A DNA stretch of 64,000 nt from contig NZ_SMOK01000002.1 of NCBI RefSeq assembly GCF_004353925.1, forward strand, positions 62,001 to 126,000. Reading direction: 5' to 3'. The DNA is from Pseudomonas sp. H9. GTDB lineage: Bacteria; Pseudomonadota; Gammaproteobacteria; Pseudomonadales; Pseudomonadaceae. The translations under genes were made by a program, and so were the position numbers. Shown here piece after piece: positions 29,934 through 38,993 of this stretch. Each line of letters opens with the position of its first letter. Within the stretch, counting starts at the first letter, position 1. The notes beneath the pieces were generated by a model, which searched no databases, was not told the DNA's origin, and saw only the letters and a program-made list of their open reading frames with translations.

Positions 29934-31130
29934 ATGAGCGGCTCCACCAAGGATTCAGGTTTTGCGACCCGTGCCATCCACCACGGCTACGACCCACTGG
30001 CCCACCAAGGCTCGCTGGTGCCTCCGGTCTACCAGACCGCTACCTTCGCATTTCCCACGGTTGAATACGGCGCAGCCTGCTTTGCCGGTGAGCAGGGCGG
30101 GCACTTCTATACGAGAATTTCCAACCCCACTCTGGCCCTGCTGGAGACACGCATCGCCTCGCTGGAAGGCGGTGAGGCCGGATTGGCACTGGCGTCGGGA
30201 ATGGGCGCAATAACCTCTACCTTGTGGACGCTGCTGCGGCCGGGGGATGAGGTGTTGGTGGGGCGCACGTTGTATGGCTGCACTTTTGCGTTCCTGCACC
30301 ATGGTATCGGAGAGTTCGGGGTCAAGGTCCGGCATGTGGACATGTCCGACCTGCAGGCGCTGGAATCGGCGATCAGTGCACAAACCAAGGTGATCTACTT
30401 CGAAACGCCAGCCAACCCGAACATGCACATGGCGGACATCGCAGCAGTGGCAGCCCTTGCGCGTAGCCGTGGTATCACCGTGGTAGTCGACAACACCTAC
30501 TGCACACCGTACCTGCAACGGCCGCTGGAGCTGGGGGCGGATCTGGTGGTGCATTCGGCGACCAAGTACCTCAGCGGTCATGGCGATATCACCGCAGGCC
30601 TGGTGGTCGGACGCAAGGCGCTGGTGGATCGCATCCGCCTTGAAGGCCTGAAGGATATGACCGGCGCGGTGATGTCTCCACAGGATGCCGCTTTGCTCAT
30701 GCGTGGCATGAAGACCCTGAACTTGCGCATGGACCGCCATTGCAGCAACGCCCAGACCATCGCAGAGTACCTACAGCAACACCCGGCAGTAGAACTGATC
30801 AACTACCCCGGTCTACCCGGTTTTCCGCAGTACCCATTGGCCCAGCAACAGATGCGCTTGCCCGGCGGCATGATCGCCTTTGAGCTCAAAGGTGGGATCA
30901 GCGCCGGCCGACGCTTCATGAATGCGCTGCAACTGTTCAGTCGCGCCGTCAGTCTCGGGGACGCTGAGTCCCTGGCCCAGCACCCGGCCAGCATGACCCA
31001 CTCCAGCTATACCCCGGAGGAACGTGCCCAGTACGGCATTTCCGAAGGACTGGTGCGCTTGTCAGTAGGCCTTGAGGATATAGAAGACCTGCTAGCCGAT
31101 ATCGAACAGGCCCTGAAGGCCTGTGCCTGA
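29934..31130 (+). CDS. mdeA: L-methionine gamma-lyase MdeA
   Basis: A 398-residue PLP enzyme, the same length as the crystallised P. putida enzyme, which splits methionine into methanethiol, ammonia and 2-oxobutyrate. Key residues are in place: Tyr59 and Arg61 (FYTRISNP) from the neighbouring subunit, Tyr114 and the family-specific Cys116 (TLYGCTF), and the PLP lysine Lys211 (SATKYLSGHGD). Cys116 separates gamma-lyases of this type from cystathionine enzymes. AAGAGG precedes the ATG. It is divergent from mdeR and followed by mdeB. Confidence 0.97.
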   Translation: MSGSTKDSGFATRAIHHGYDPLAHQGSLVPPVYQTATFAFPTVEYGAACFAGEQGGHFYTRISNPTLALLETRIASLEGGEAGLALASGMGAITSTLWTLLRPGDEVLVGRTLYGCTFAFLHHGIGEFGVKVRHVDMSDLQALESAISAQTKVIYFETPANPNMHMADIAAVAALARSRGITVVVDNTYCTPYLQRPLELGADLVVHSATKYLSGHGDITAGLVVGRKALVDRIRLEGLKDMTGAVMSPQDAALLMRGMKTLNLRMDRHCSNAQTIAEYLQQHPAVELINYPGLPGFPQYPLAQQQMRLPGGMIAFELKGGISAGRRFMNALQLFSRAVSLGDAESLAQHPASMTHSSYTPEERAQYGISEGLVRLSVGLEDIEDLLADIEQALKACA

Positions 31131-31156
31131 GACCGTCACGGATGAGGTCCAATGCA

Positions 31157-33868
31157 ATGGTGGCAATGATGAGCCTTGTGTCAGGTGATGGTACGCCGCG
31201 CAGTCTGGGCGACGCCCCTCAGGCCGACAGCGATCCTAATGAAACGGCGGAGTGGCTGGACGCGCTGGATTCAACCCTGCAGCACTGCGGTCCGGAACGT
31301 GCGCGCTTTCTGCTGGAGCAGTTGGAAGCGCACGCCCGCGAGTTGGGGCTGGAGCGTGGAACCCAGGCCTATTCGGCGTACCGTAATACCTTAACGGTGG
31401 AGCAGCAGGGGGCTTATCCGGGGGATCTGGAACTGGAGGAGAGGATCACCAGCCTGTTGCGCTGGAATGCCCTGGCGATGGTGGTGCGGGCTAATCATGC
31501 TTATGGCGACTTGGGTGGGCATATCGCCAGTTATGCCTCGGCGGCGGAAATCTTCGAAGTCGGTTTTCAGCACTTTTTCCGTGGTGAGTCCGGTACCGGG
31601 CCACGCACTGCGGATCTGGTGTTTTTTCAACCGCACTCGGCACCTGGCATTTACGCCCGGGCGTTTCTTGAAGGGCGCCTGAGCGAAGCACAGTTGGCCA
31701 GTTACCGTCAGGAAGTCGCTGGCGCAGGTCTGTGCTCTTATCCACACCCTTGGCTGATGCCCGACTTCTGGCAGTTCCCTACCGGCTCCATGGGCATTGG
31801 CCCGCTCAATGCGATTTATCAGGCGCGGTTCATGCGCTACCTGCACCACCGCCAGTTGCTGGACACCGGCGCACGGCATGTCTGGGGTGTATTTGGCGAT
31901 GGTGAAATGGATGAGCCTGAGTCCATCGCCGGCCTGACCCTGGCGGCACGTGAGCAACTGGATAACCTCACCTTCGTGGTCAACTGCAACCTGCAGCGCC
32001 TTGACGGCCCTGTACGGGGCAACGGCCAGATCATTCAGGAGCTCGAAGCCCTTTTCAGCGGCGCGGGGTGGAATGTGATCAAGGTGCTTTGGGGCTCGGA
32101 GTGGGACGCGCTGTTTGCCCGTGATCGAGAGCATGTGCTGTTACGCCAATTGGCAGCGACACCGGATGGCCAGTTCCAGAATCTCGGCGCCAAGGATGGT
32201 GCCTACAACCTTGAGCACTTTTTCAATCAGCAGCCGGCCCTGCAAAAGCTGGTTGAGCACATGAGTTCTGCCGAGATCAACGCGCTTAAGCGTGGTGGTC
32301 ACGACTTTCGCAAACTGTACGCCGCTTTTGCCGCAGCCAAGGCCTGCAAGGGGCGCCCGAGCGTGATCCTGGCCAAGACCAAGAAAGGTTACGGCATGAG
32401 CGCGGCTGGTGAATCGAGGATGACTGCGCACCAGGCCAAGAAGCTGGATGTCGAGGCCTTGCTGGCTTTTCGTGACCGCTTTCATTTGCCGCTCAGCGAC
32501 AGTCAGGTGGAGCAACTGCAGTTCTATCGCCCGGCCCAAGACAGTGCCGAGCTGCGCTATTTACGTGAACGACGCGCTGCGCTCGGTGGCCCGTTGCCGG
32601 CTCGGCGCAGCGAGGTGCATCCGGTGCCAGTGCCTGCACTGGAAACCATGGGGGGCTTTGCCTTGCAGGCAGAAGGCAAGGAAATGTCGACCACAATGGC
32701 TGCAGTGCGGATGCTCAGTGCCTGGCTCAAGGCGCCGGAACTGGGGCCGCGCGTGGTGCCGATCGTTGCCGACGAGGCGAGGACCTTTGGTATGGCCAGC
32801 CTGTTTCGCCAGATCGGTATCTACTCGCCTCAAGGGCAGTGTTACGAACCTGAGGATGCCGGTTCGCTGCTGTCCTACAAGGAGGCCCGCGACGGTCAGT
32901 TGCTGGAGGAGGGGATCACCGAAGCCGGGGCCATTTCTTCCTGGGTGGCGGCGGCAACGTCCTATGCCGTGCATGGCGAGCCGATGTTGCCGGTGTACAT
33001 CTATTACTCGATGTTCGGATTCCAGCGCGTCGGCGACCTGATCTGGGCGGCGGCAGACCAGCGCGCCCGAGGCTTGTTGCTGGGCGCTACTGCCGGTCGC
33101 ACGACCTTGGGTGGCGAAGGCTTGCAGCATCAGGACGGTTCAAGCCTGGTGATGGCAGCGATGGTGCCCAATTGCCGGGCCTGGGAGCCGTGCTTTGCTG
33201 GCGAGCTGGCGGTGATTCTCGAGCACGCGGCGCGGCGCATGCTGACCGAGCAATGCGACGAGTTTCATTATGTGGCCGTGATGAATGAAAACTATCCACA
33301 ACCTTCCCTGCCAGCGCAGGTGCACGAAGAGGTTTTGTGCGGCATGTACCGTTATGTTGAACAACGCGTCGAGGCCGCCAAGGGGCGCGTACGCTTGCTG
33401 GGCTCCGGCGCGATTTTGCGCGAAGTGATTGCTGCCAGCGAACTGCTCAAAGACGAATGGCAGATCGACAGTGAGGTGTTCAGTGTCACCAGTTTCAGTG
33501 AACTGGCGCGAGAGGCACGAGATATCCAGCGGGCTGACCGTCTGGGGCCTGACACCGGGGTAGTCAGTCATGTCCAGCGTTGCCTGGGCGGTTGTGATCC
33601 TGTGATCGCGGCCAGTGACTATGTACGGGCCTGGCCGCAGTTGATTGCCGAATACGTGCAGGCGCCGTATGTCACCCTGGGCACTGATGGGTTTGGCCGC
33701 AGTGATACGCGCCAGCAATTGCGTAGGTTTTTTGAGGTCGACCGCTTCAGTATCGTGCTAGCCAGTCTGCACAGCTTGGTGACGCAGGGAGAGGTGGAGC
33801 GACAGGTGCTGGATCAGGCACTGGCACGCTATGGTCACAGCGCAGAATCTGCGCCTTGGTACCGGTAG
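31157..33868 (+). CDS. mdeB: MdeB, homodimeric pyruvate-dehydrogenase-E1-like 2-oxobutyrate decarboxylase
   Basis: A 903-residue thiamine-diphosphate enzyme like AceE. The ThDP motif GDGEMDEPES and the later transketolase-type domains (GRTTLGGEGLQHQDG) are intact. P. putida MdeB is an AceE-like protein that acts on the 2-oxobutyrate from MdeA. ATG 31157 has GAGG nine bases before it; an ATG five codons upstream is possible. The stop TAG lies inside the left copy of a REP pair. No E2 or E3 gene accompanies it, so it must borrow these or work alone. Confidence 0.92.
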   Translation: MVAMMSLVSGDGTPRSLGDAPQADSDPNETAEWLDALDSTLQHCGPERARFLLEQLEAHARELGLERGTQAYSAYRNTLTVEQQGAYPGDLELEERITSLLRWNALAMVVRANHAYGDLGGHIASYASAAEIFEVGFQHFFRGESGTGPRTADLVFFQPHSAPGIYARAFLEGRLSEAQLASYRQEVAGAGLCSYPHPWLMPDFWQFPTGSMGIGPLNAIYQARFMRYLHHRQLLDTGARHVWGVFGDGEMDEPESIAGLTLAAREQLDNLTFVVNCNLQRLDGPVRGNGQIIQELEALFSGAGWNVIKVLWGSEWDALFARDREHVLLRQLAATPDGQFQNLGAKDGAYNLEHFFNQQPALQKLVEHMSSAEINALKRGGHDFRKLYAAFAAAKACKGRPSVILAKTKKGYGMSAAGESRMTAHQAKKLDVEALLAFRDRFHLPLSDSQVEQLQFYRPAQDSAELRYLRERRAALGGPLPARRSEVHPVPVPALETMGGFALQAEGKEMSTTMAAVRMLSAWLKAPELGPRVVPIVADEARTFGMASLFRQIGIYSPQGQCYEPEDAGSLLSYKEARDGQLLEEGITEAGAISSWVAAATSYAVHGEPMLPVYIYYSMFGFQRVGDLIWAAADQRARGLLLGATAGRTTLGGEGLQHQDGSSLVMAAMVPNCRAWEPCFAGELAVILEHAARRMLTEQCDEFHYVAVMNENYPQPSLPAQVHEEVLCGMYRYVEQRVEAAKGRVRLLGSGAILREVIAASELLKDEWQIDSEVFSVTSFSELAREARDIQRADRLGPDTGVVSHVQRCLGGCDPVIAASDYVRAWPQLIAEYVQAPYVTLGTDGFGRSDTRQQLRRFFEVDRFSIVLASLHSLVTQGEVERQVLDQALARYGHSAESAPWYR

Positions 33869-33936
33869 GAGCGGGCTTGCCCCGCGATCGCGATTATTCA
33901 GGCACATTGCATCGCGGGGCAAGCCCGCTCCCACAA
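33864..33936. repeat. Paired REP element (REPIN), outward form, overlapping the mdeB stop
   Basis: GGTAGGAGCGGGCTTGCCCC and its inverse copy ending GCTCCCAC are separated by about 25 bases. The first bases contain the mdeB stop codon TAG (33866-33868). Confidence 0.93.
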
Positions 33937-33960
33937 GGATCTAACAGCTTTGTAATAAAA

Positions 33961-33987
33961 AGCCCCGCCGATTGGCGGGGCTTTTTT
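33961..33987. terminator. Bidirectional terminator between mdeB and yhcB
   Basis: A 9-base-pair stem AGCCCCGCC / GGCGGGGCT with a GATT loop has a T run on the right and an A run on the left, so it can serve both convergent genes. Confidence 0.93.
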
Positions 33988-33988
33988 G

Positions 33989-34426
33989 TCAGTTACGCTT
34001 GAGCCCGTAGTGCTCATCCAGCATACCCGGCGCGTTCGGTGCTTTCGGCGCGTAGTCACGCGGTACTTCAGCGTCCCGGGGTGGGGTCAGGCGATCACGC
34101 GGGGCCTGGGTGGCTTCCGAGTGCAGCGAGGCCAGCAGACGCTGGCGGGTCAGTTCGTCCAGGGCCAGGCGGTTGGCACCGTCGGCCAGGTGGTCCTGAA
34201 CTTCCTGGTAACTTTGGGTCAGCTTCTTGACCAGCGCAGCCGTACTGTTGAAGTGAGTAACCACCTCATTCTGGTAGCTGTCGAAACGTTCCTGAATATC
34301 ATCCAACTGCCGCTGAGTGCTGCTCGGCGCGGCATTGGGCAGCAAGCGGGCGACCAGGAAACCAACGACGACGCCCACGACGAGGGCCAGGGTCGGCAAC
34401 AACCAAACTAAGAGCGAGAGTTCCAC
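33989..34426 (-). CDS. YhcB/ZapG family membrane protein (DUF1043)
   Basis: A 145-residue protein with one N-terminal membrane helix (residues 5-27, LVWLLPTLALVVGVVVGFLVARLL) followed by a coiled coil (STQRQLDDIQERFDSYQNEV) and a flexible charged tail. E. coli YhcB (ZapG) takes part in cell envelope and division control. Length and layout agree. ATG 34426 follows AGGAAGG. Single gene, divergent from the hydrolase. Confidence 0.88.
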   Translation of the reverse strand: MELSLLVWLLPTLALVVGVVVGFLVARLLPNAAPSSTQRQLDDIQERFDSYQNEVVTHFNSTAALVKKLTQSYQEVQDHLADGANRLALDELTRQRLLASLHSEATQAPRDRLTPPRDAEVPRDYAPKAPNAPGMLDEHYGLKRN

Positions 34427-34564
34427 GAGTCCTTCCTCTATAAACGGCTTTGCTTTACGTTAACGGCTCGGACCTGCGCTGTATACCGCGAACGATCGCA
34501 AATATCTCAGACAGAATCATTCAGCTAGACGAGTCGACCCTTTCCGAGGTCACGGAGTTTACCT

Positions 34565-35203
34565 TTGCTTATCCGCGAAACCCCTGTATTCATCGATGGC
34601 CCGGTCGGCCAACTGGAAGCCTTGTACCTTGATGCCGCCGAACCGCGCGGTGTGGTGTTGCTGTGTCACCCCAACCCGGTGCAGGGCGGCACCATGACCA
34701 ACAAAGTGGTGTCGATGCTTCAGCGCACGGCCCGCGATGCTGGTTACATTACCTTGCGATTCAATTACCGTGGCGTCGGCGCCAGTGCTGGCAGCCATGA
34801 CATGGGCAGCGGTGAAGTGGACGATGCCGAGGCCGTTGCCGCCTGGTTGCTGGAAAAGCATCCGGACCTGCCACTGACCCTGATGGGCTTTTCCTTCGGT
34901 GGTTTTGTCGCGGCAAGCCTGGGCGGGCGCCTGGAAGCGGCTGGCAAAACGTCGCTTAAACAACTGTTCATGGTTGCCCCTGCGGTGATGCGTTTGAAGG
35001 ATCATGATGCGCTGCCACTGAACTGTGCCCTGAGCGTTATTCAGCCAGAAACCGACGAAGTGATCGATCCACAGCTCGTCTACGACTGGTCTGACGCACT
35101 CACGCGCCCCCATGAGCTGCTGAAAGTGGCAGAATGCGGACACTTTTTCCACGGCAAGCTCACCGACCTGAAGGAACTGGTGCTGCCGCGCCTTTCGAAC
35201 TGA
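34565..35203 (+). CDS. Alpha/beta hydrolase (COG2945 type)
   Basis: A 212-residue serine hydrolase. CHPNPVQGGTMTNKVV, the nucleophile motif MGFSFGGF and the late His in ECGHFFHGKL are the marks of this small family, found in many proteobacteria without a defined substrate. It starts with TTG at 34565, with GGAG nine bases before it; no ATG alternative keeps the conserved N-terminus. It precedes trpS by 24 bases and may be co-transcribed with it. Confidence 0.85.
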   Translation: MLIRETPVFIDGPVGQLEALYLDAAEPRGVVLLCHPNPVQGGTMTNKVVSMLQRTARDAGYITLRFNYRGVGASAGSHDMGSGEVDDAEAVAAWLLEKHPDLPLTLMGFSFGGFVAASLGGRLEAAGKTSLKQLFMVAPAVMRLKDHDALPLNCALSVIQPETDEVIDPQLVYDWSDALTRPHELLKVAECGHFFHGKLTDLKELVLPRLSN

Positions 35204-35227
35204 TAAAAGCCTGATAAGCGATTACCC

Positions 35228-36577
35228 ATGACTACGCGCATCCTTACCGGTATCACCACCACGGGCACGCCTCACCTGGGCAACTACGCCGGTGCCATCC
35301 GCCCGGCGATCCTCGCCAGCCGTGAGCCGGGTGTCGACTCGTTCTACTTCCTGGCCGACTACCACGCCTTGATCAAATGCGATGACCCGCAGCGCATTCA
35401 GCGTTCGCGTCTGGAAATTGCTGCGACCTGGCTGGCCGGTGGCCTGGACCCGGAACGCGTGACCTTCTATCGCCAGTCCGACATTCCGGAAATCCCTGAG
35501 CTGACATGGCTGTTGACCTGCGTCGCCGCCAAGGGCCTGCTCAACCGTGCTCACGCCTACAAGGCCTCGGTAGACAAGAACCTGGAGAACGGTGAAGACC
35601 CGGATGCTGGTATCAGCATGGGCCTGTACAGCTATCCGGTACTGATGGCTGCCGACATCCTGATGTTCAACGCCAACAAGGTGCCGGTAGGTCGCGACCA
35701 GATCCAGCACGTTGAAATGGCGCGTGACATCGGTCAGCGCTTCAACCACCTGTTTGGCCAGGGCAAGGAATTCTTTGCCATGCCAGAGGCGCTGATCGAA
35801 GAAAGTGTGGCAACCCTGCCGGGCCTGGATGGCCGCAAAATGTCCAAAAGCTACGACAACACCATTCCGTTGTTCAGCAGCGCCAAGGACATGAAAGACG
35901 CCATCTCGCGGATCGTCACCGACTCGCGCGCCCCGGGTGAAGCCAAAGATCCGGACAACGCGCACCTGTTTACCTTGTTCCAGGCATTTGCCACGCCGGC
36001 ACAGGCTGACGAATTCCGCAGCGAACTGTTGCAGGGGCTGGGTTGGGGTGAAGCCAAGCAGCGCTTGTTCCAACTGCTCGACGGTCAGCTGAGTGAGCCG
36101 CGCGAGCGCTATCACCAATTGATCAGCCGCCCGGGCGACCTGGAAGACATCTTGCTGGCTGGCGCCGAAAAAGCCCGCAAGGTGGCTACGCCATTCCTTC
36201 AGGAGCTGCGTGAGGCCGTAGGCCTGCGTTCGTTCCGCAACATTGAGCAGGGCACTGCCCAGGTCAAGAAGAAAGCGGCCAAGGCTGCACGCTTCGTCAG
36301 CTTCCGTGAAGACGACGGTAGCTTCCGTTTCCGCCTGCTGGCGGCTGATGGCGAGCAGTTGCTGTTGTCGCGCAATTTCGCCGACGGTAAAACCGCGGGT
36401 GCGGTGAGCAAGCAATTGCAGCAGGGCGGTGAGCTGGATGTGCGTACCGAAGGTCTGGGCTTCAGCCTGTGGCTGGAAGGTGAATGCGTTGCCGAAGGCC
36501 CGCAACTGGCCGACGAGGCTGCACGCGATGCGGCGATCGAAAGCCTGCGTGCTGCCTTGCAGCCACAACAGGACTGA
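35228..36577 (+). CDS. trpS: Tryptophanyl-tRNA synthetase TrpS
   Basis: A 449-residue class I synthetase charging tRNA-Trp. The HIGH-type motif [10 protein letters not shown] is at residues 12-21 and KMSKS ([10 protein letters not shown]) is near residue 205. It is about 115 residues longer than the E. coli enzyme; the C-terminal extension from about residue 335 ([20 protein letters not shown]) is a feature of the Pseudomonas form. A terminator follows. Confidence 0.96.
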   Translation: MTTRILTGITTTGTPHLGNYAGAIRPAILASREPGVDSFYFLADYHALIKCDDPQRIQRSRLEIAATWLAGGLDPERVTFYRQSDIPEIPELTWLLTCVAAKGLLNRAHAYKASVDKNLENGEDPDAGISMGLYSYPVLMAADILMFNANKVPVGRDQIQHVEMARDIGQRFNHLFGQGKEFFAMPEALIEESVATLPGLDGRKMSKSYDNTIPLFSSAKDMKDAISRIVTDSRAPGEAKDPDNAHLFTLFQAFATPAQADEFRSELLQGLGWGEAKQRLFQLLDGQLSEPRERYHQLISRPGDLEDILLAGAEKARKVATPFLQELREAVGLRSFRNIEQGTAQVKKKAAKAARFVSFREDDGSFRFRLLAADGEQLLLSRNFADGKTAGAVSKQLQQGGELDVRTEGLGFSLWLEGECVAEGPQLADEAARDAAIESLRAALQPQQD

Positions 36578-36610
36578 ACGGCCAGACGCAAGTCTGATTG
36601 CCATTATCCG

Positions 36611-36637
36611 GGGCCGTCGCTACAGTGACGGCCCGCT
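36611..36637 (+). terminator. Terminator after trpS
   Basis: GGGCCGTC (36611-36618) pairs with GACGGCCC (36627-36634), followed by GCTTTTGTT. It sits 23 bases before the zapE start. Confidence 0.75.
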
Positions 36638-36659
36638 TTTGTTACCTTGCTAACGAATT

Positions 36660-37754
36660 ATGACGCCCCTAGAACGATATCAAGCAGATCTGAAACGTCC
36701 CGAATTCTTCCATGACGCGGCGCAGGAAACAGCGGTGCGTCATCTGCAGCGCCTGTACGACGATCTGATCGCGGCGCAGAACAACAAGCCAGGCGTGTTC
36801 GGCAAGTTGTTCGGCAAGAAGGACCAGGCTCCGGTCAAGGGCTTGTATTTCTGGGGTGGGGTAGGCCGCGGTAAAACCTACCTGGTCGATACCTTCTTCG
36901 AAGCGCTGCCGTTCAAGCAGAAGATGCGCACTCACTTCCACCGCTTCATGAAGCGTGTGCATGACGAAATGAAGACGCTCAAAGGCGAGAAAAACCCGCT
37001 GACGGTCATCGCCAAGCGTTTTTCCGAAGAAGCGCGGGTAATCTGCTTCGACGAGTTCTTCGTCTCCGATATTACCGACGCGATGATCCTCGGCACCCTG
37101 ATGGAAGAGCTGTTCAAGAACGGCGTAACCCTGGTGGCGACCTCCAACATCGTGCCAGACGGCCTGTACAAAGACGGATTGCAGCGCGCACGCTTCCTGC
37201 CGGCTATTGCCCTGATCAAGCAGAACACCGATATCGTCAACGTCGACAGCGGCGTCGACTATCGCCTGCGTCACCTTGAACAGGCTGAGTTGTTCCACTT
37301 CCCGCTGGACGAAGCCGCGCACGAAAGCTTGCGCAAGAGCTTCCGCGCGCTGACCCCAGAGTGCACCCAGGCGGTGGAAAACGACGTGCTGATCGTTGAA
37401 AACCGTGAGATTCGTGCGCTGCGCACTTGTGATGACGTCGCCTGGTTCGACTTCCGCGAGCTGTGTGACGGCCCGCGTAGCCAGAACGACTACATTGAGC
37501 TGGGCAAGATCTTCCATGCCGTGCTGCTCAGCGACGTTGAGCAAATGGGTGTGGCCACCGATGACATCGCCCGCCGTTTCATCAACATGGTCGACGAGTT
37601 CTATGATCGCAACGTCAAGTTGATCATCTCGGCTGAAGTTGAACTCAAAGACCTGTACACCGGCGGTCGCCTGACCTTCGAATTCCAGCGTACGCTCAGC
37701 CGTTTGCTGGAAATGCAGTCGCACGAATTCCTCGCGCGGGCGCACAAGCCCTGA
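36660..37754 (+). CDS. zapE: Cell division AFG1-like ATPase ZapE
   Basis: A 364-residue P-loop ATPase of the AFG1/ZapE family. Walker A is GGVGRGKTYLVD and the Walker B region is VICFDEFFVSDITDAMI, with TSNIVPDGLYKDGLQR as sensor region. ZapE associates with the Z-ring late in division in E. coli. Start ATG 36660 with only a weak RBS. A REP pair follows the stop. Confidence 0.94.
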   Translation: MTPLERYQADLKRPEFFHDAAQETAVRHLQRLYDDLIAAQNNKPGVFGKLFGKKDQAPVKGLYFWGGVGRGKTYLVDTFFEALPFKQKMRTHFHRFMKRVHDEMKTLKGEKNPLTVIAKRFSEEARVICFDEFFVSDITDAMILGTLMEELFKNGVTLVATSNIVPDGLYKDGLQRARFLPAIALIKQNTDIVNVDSGVDYRLRHLEQAELFHFPLDEAAHESLRKSFRALTPECTQAVENDVLIVENREIRALRTCDDVAWFDFRELCDGPRSQNDYIELGKIFHAVLLSDVEQMGVATDDIARRFINMVDEFYDRNVKLIISAEVELKDLYTGGRLTFEFQRTLSRLLEMQSHEFLARAHKP

Positions 37755-37756
37755 TT

Positions 37757-37815
37757 CATCGCGGGGCAAGCCCGCTCCCACCGAGATGCTCTGTGGGAGC
37801 GGGCTTGCCCCGCGA
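37757..37815. repeat. Paired REP element, compact inward form
   Basis: ATCGCGGGGCAAGCCCGCTC and an inverse copy GTGGGAGCGGGCTTGCCCCG are separated by about 14 bases, filling the gap between the convergent zapE and GlxA-family genes. Confidence 0.93.
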
Positions 37816-37823
37816 AAAGGCCT

Positions 37824-38822
37824 TCAGGCCTCCTGCATGAACTGCTGCCGATACTGATTCGGCGACAGTTCCGTGTGCTGCCTGAACAGGCGCGCAAAGA
37901 AGCTGGCATCGTCGTAACCGACCTCGTAACTGATGGTTTTGATGCTCTTGCGCGTGCCGGACAACAACCCCTTGGCTGTTTCGATCCGTAGCCGTTGCAG
38001 GTAGTGCAGGGGCTTGTCGCCGGTCGCGGTCTGGAAGCGGCGCATGAAGTTACGAATGCTCATGCCGTGCTCGCGGGCAACGTCTTCGAAGCGGAATTTG
38101 TCGGCAAAGTGTTCTTCGAGCCACTGCTGGATCTGCAGGATGGTCAGGTCCTGGTGCAGTTTCTGGCCACCAAAGCCCATACGCCCCGGCGTGTAATTAC
38201 GCTGCACTTCATAGAGGATGTCACGGGCCACCGCTTGGGCAACATTGGCACCGCAGAAACGCTCGATCAGGTAAATGTACAGGTCGCAGGCCGAGGTGGT
38301 GCCACCCGCGCAGTAGAGGTTGTTGGCGTCGGTCAGGTGCTTGTCCTGGTTCAGGTTGACCTTGGGGAAGCGCTCGCTGAACTGGTTGAAGAAGCGCCAG
38401 TAAGTGGTGGCCTCCTTGCCGTCGAGCAGGCCGGATTCAGCCAGCCAGAACACACCGCTGGCCTCACCACAAAGCACGGCACCGCGTGCGTGCTGCTCGC
38501 GTAGCCAAGGCAGCACTTGAGGGTAGCGTTGGCAGAGGGCGTCGAAATCGTCCCAGAAGGCCGGCAGGATGATTACATCGGCCTCTTCCAGGCCGCTGTC
38601 CACCGGCAGCACGACATCACTGAAACTGCGCACAGGTTGGCCGTCCGGGCTGACCAGGCGAGTTTCGAACATCGGCTTTAAACCCAGGCCCAACTGCTTG
38701 CCATAACGCAGGCTGGCGAGGTGGAAGAAGTCTTTGGCCTGCGTCACCGTTGAAGCAAAGACGTTATCGATGGCCAGGATGCTGACGCGCCGCAAGGACG
38801 CGGAGGGTTGGGTAAACATCAT
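37824..38822 (-). CDS. GlxA-family regulator (DJ-1/PfpI domain with AraC helix-turn-helix)
   Basis: A 332-residue transcription factor. Residues about 12-190 form a class I glutamine-amidotransferase-like DJ-1/PfpI domain (ADVIILPAFWDD, GAVLCGEASGVFWLAESGLL), and residues about 230-330 an AraC domain (ARGMSIRNFMRRFQTATGDKP, AKGLLSGTRKSIKTISYEVGYDDASFFARLFRQHTELSP as two helix-turn-helices). Such proteins activate amino-acid, betaine or carnitine catabolism genes in Pseudomonas; the target here is unknown. Two adjacent ATG codons (38822 and 38819) are possible starts. Confidence 0.9.
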   Translation of the reverse strand: MMFTQPSASLRRVSILAIDNVFASTVTQAKDFFHLASLRYGKQLGLGLKPMFETRLVSPDGQPVRSFSDVVLPVDSGLEEADVIILPAFWDDFDALCQRYPQVLPWLREQHARGAVLCGEASGVFWLAESGLLDGKEATTYWRFFNQFSERFPKVNLNQDKHLTDANNLYCAGGTTSACDLYIYLIERFCGANVAQAVARDILYEVQRNYTPGRMGFGGQKLHQDLTILQIQQWLEEHFADKFRFEDVAREHGMSIRNFMRRFQTATGDKPLHYLQRLRIETAKGLLSGTRKSIKTISYEVGYDDASFFARLFRQHTELSPNQYRQQFMQEA

Positions 38823-38907
38823 TTTCGTTGTTCTTATAGGGGAGAGTGGTCAATCACCGGCTGGATCGTCTTATTTTTTGGCCGTTGTGTCTAGGCTTTG
38901 CCTCCAT

Positions 38908-38983
38908 CCGGTAGGAGCGGGCTTGCCCCGCGAGGTGATGTGACTGACACACCCAGGTCGCGGGGCAAGCCCGCTCCTACCGG
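38908..38983. repeat. Paired REP element (REPIN), outward form
   Basis: CCGGTAGGAGCGGGCTTGCC and its inverse copy ending CCGCTCCTACCGG are separated by about 25 bases, upstream of the GlxA-family gene and just downstream of the aldo/keto reductase end. The outermost bases CCGGTAGGAG also pair. Confidence 0.93.
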
Positions 38984-38993
38984 TTTGGCTGTT

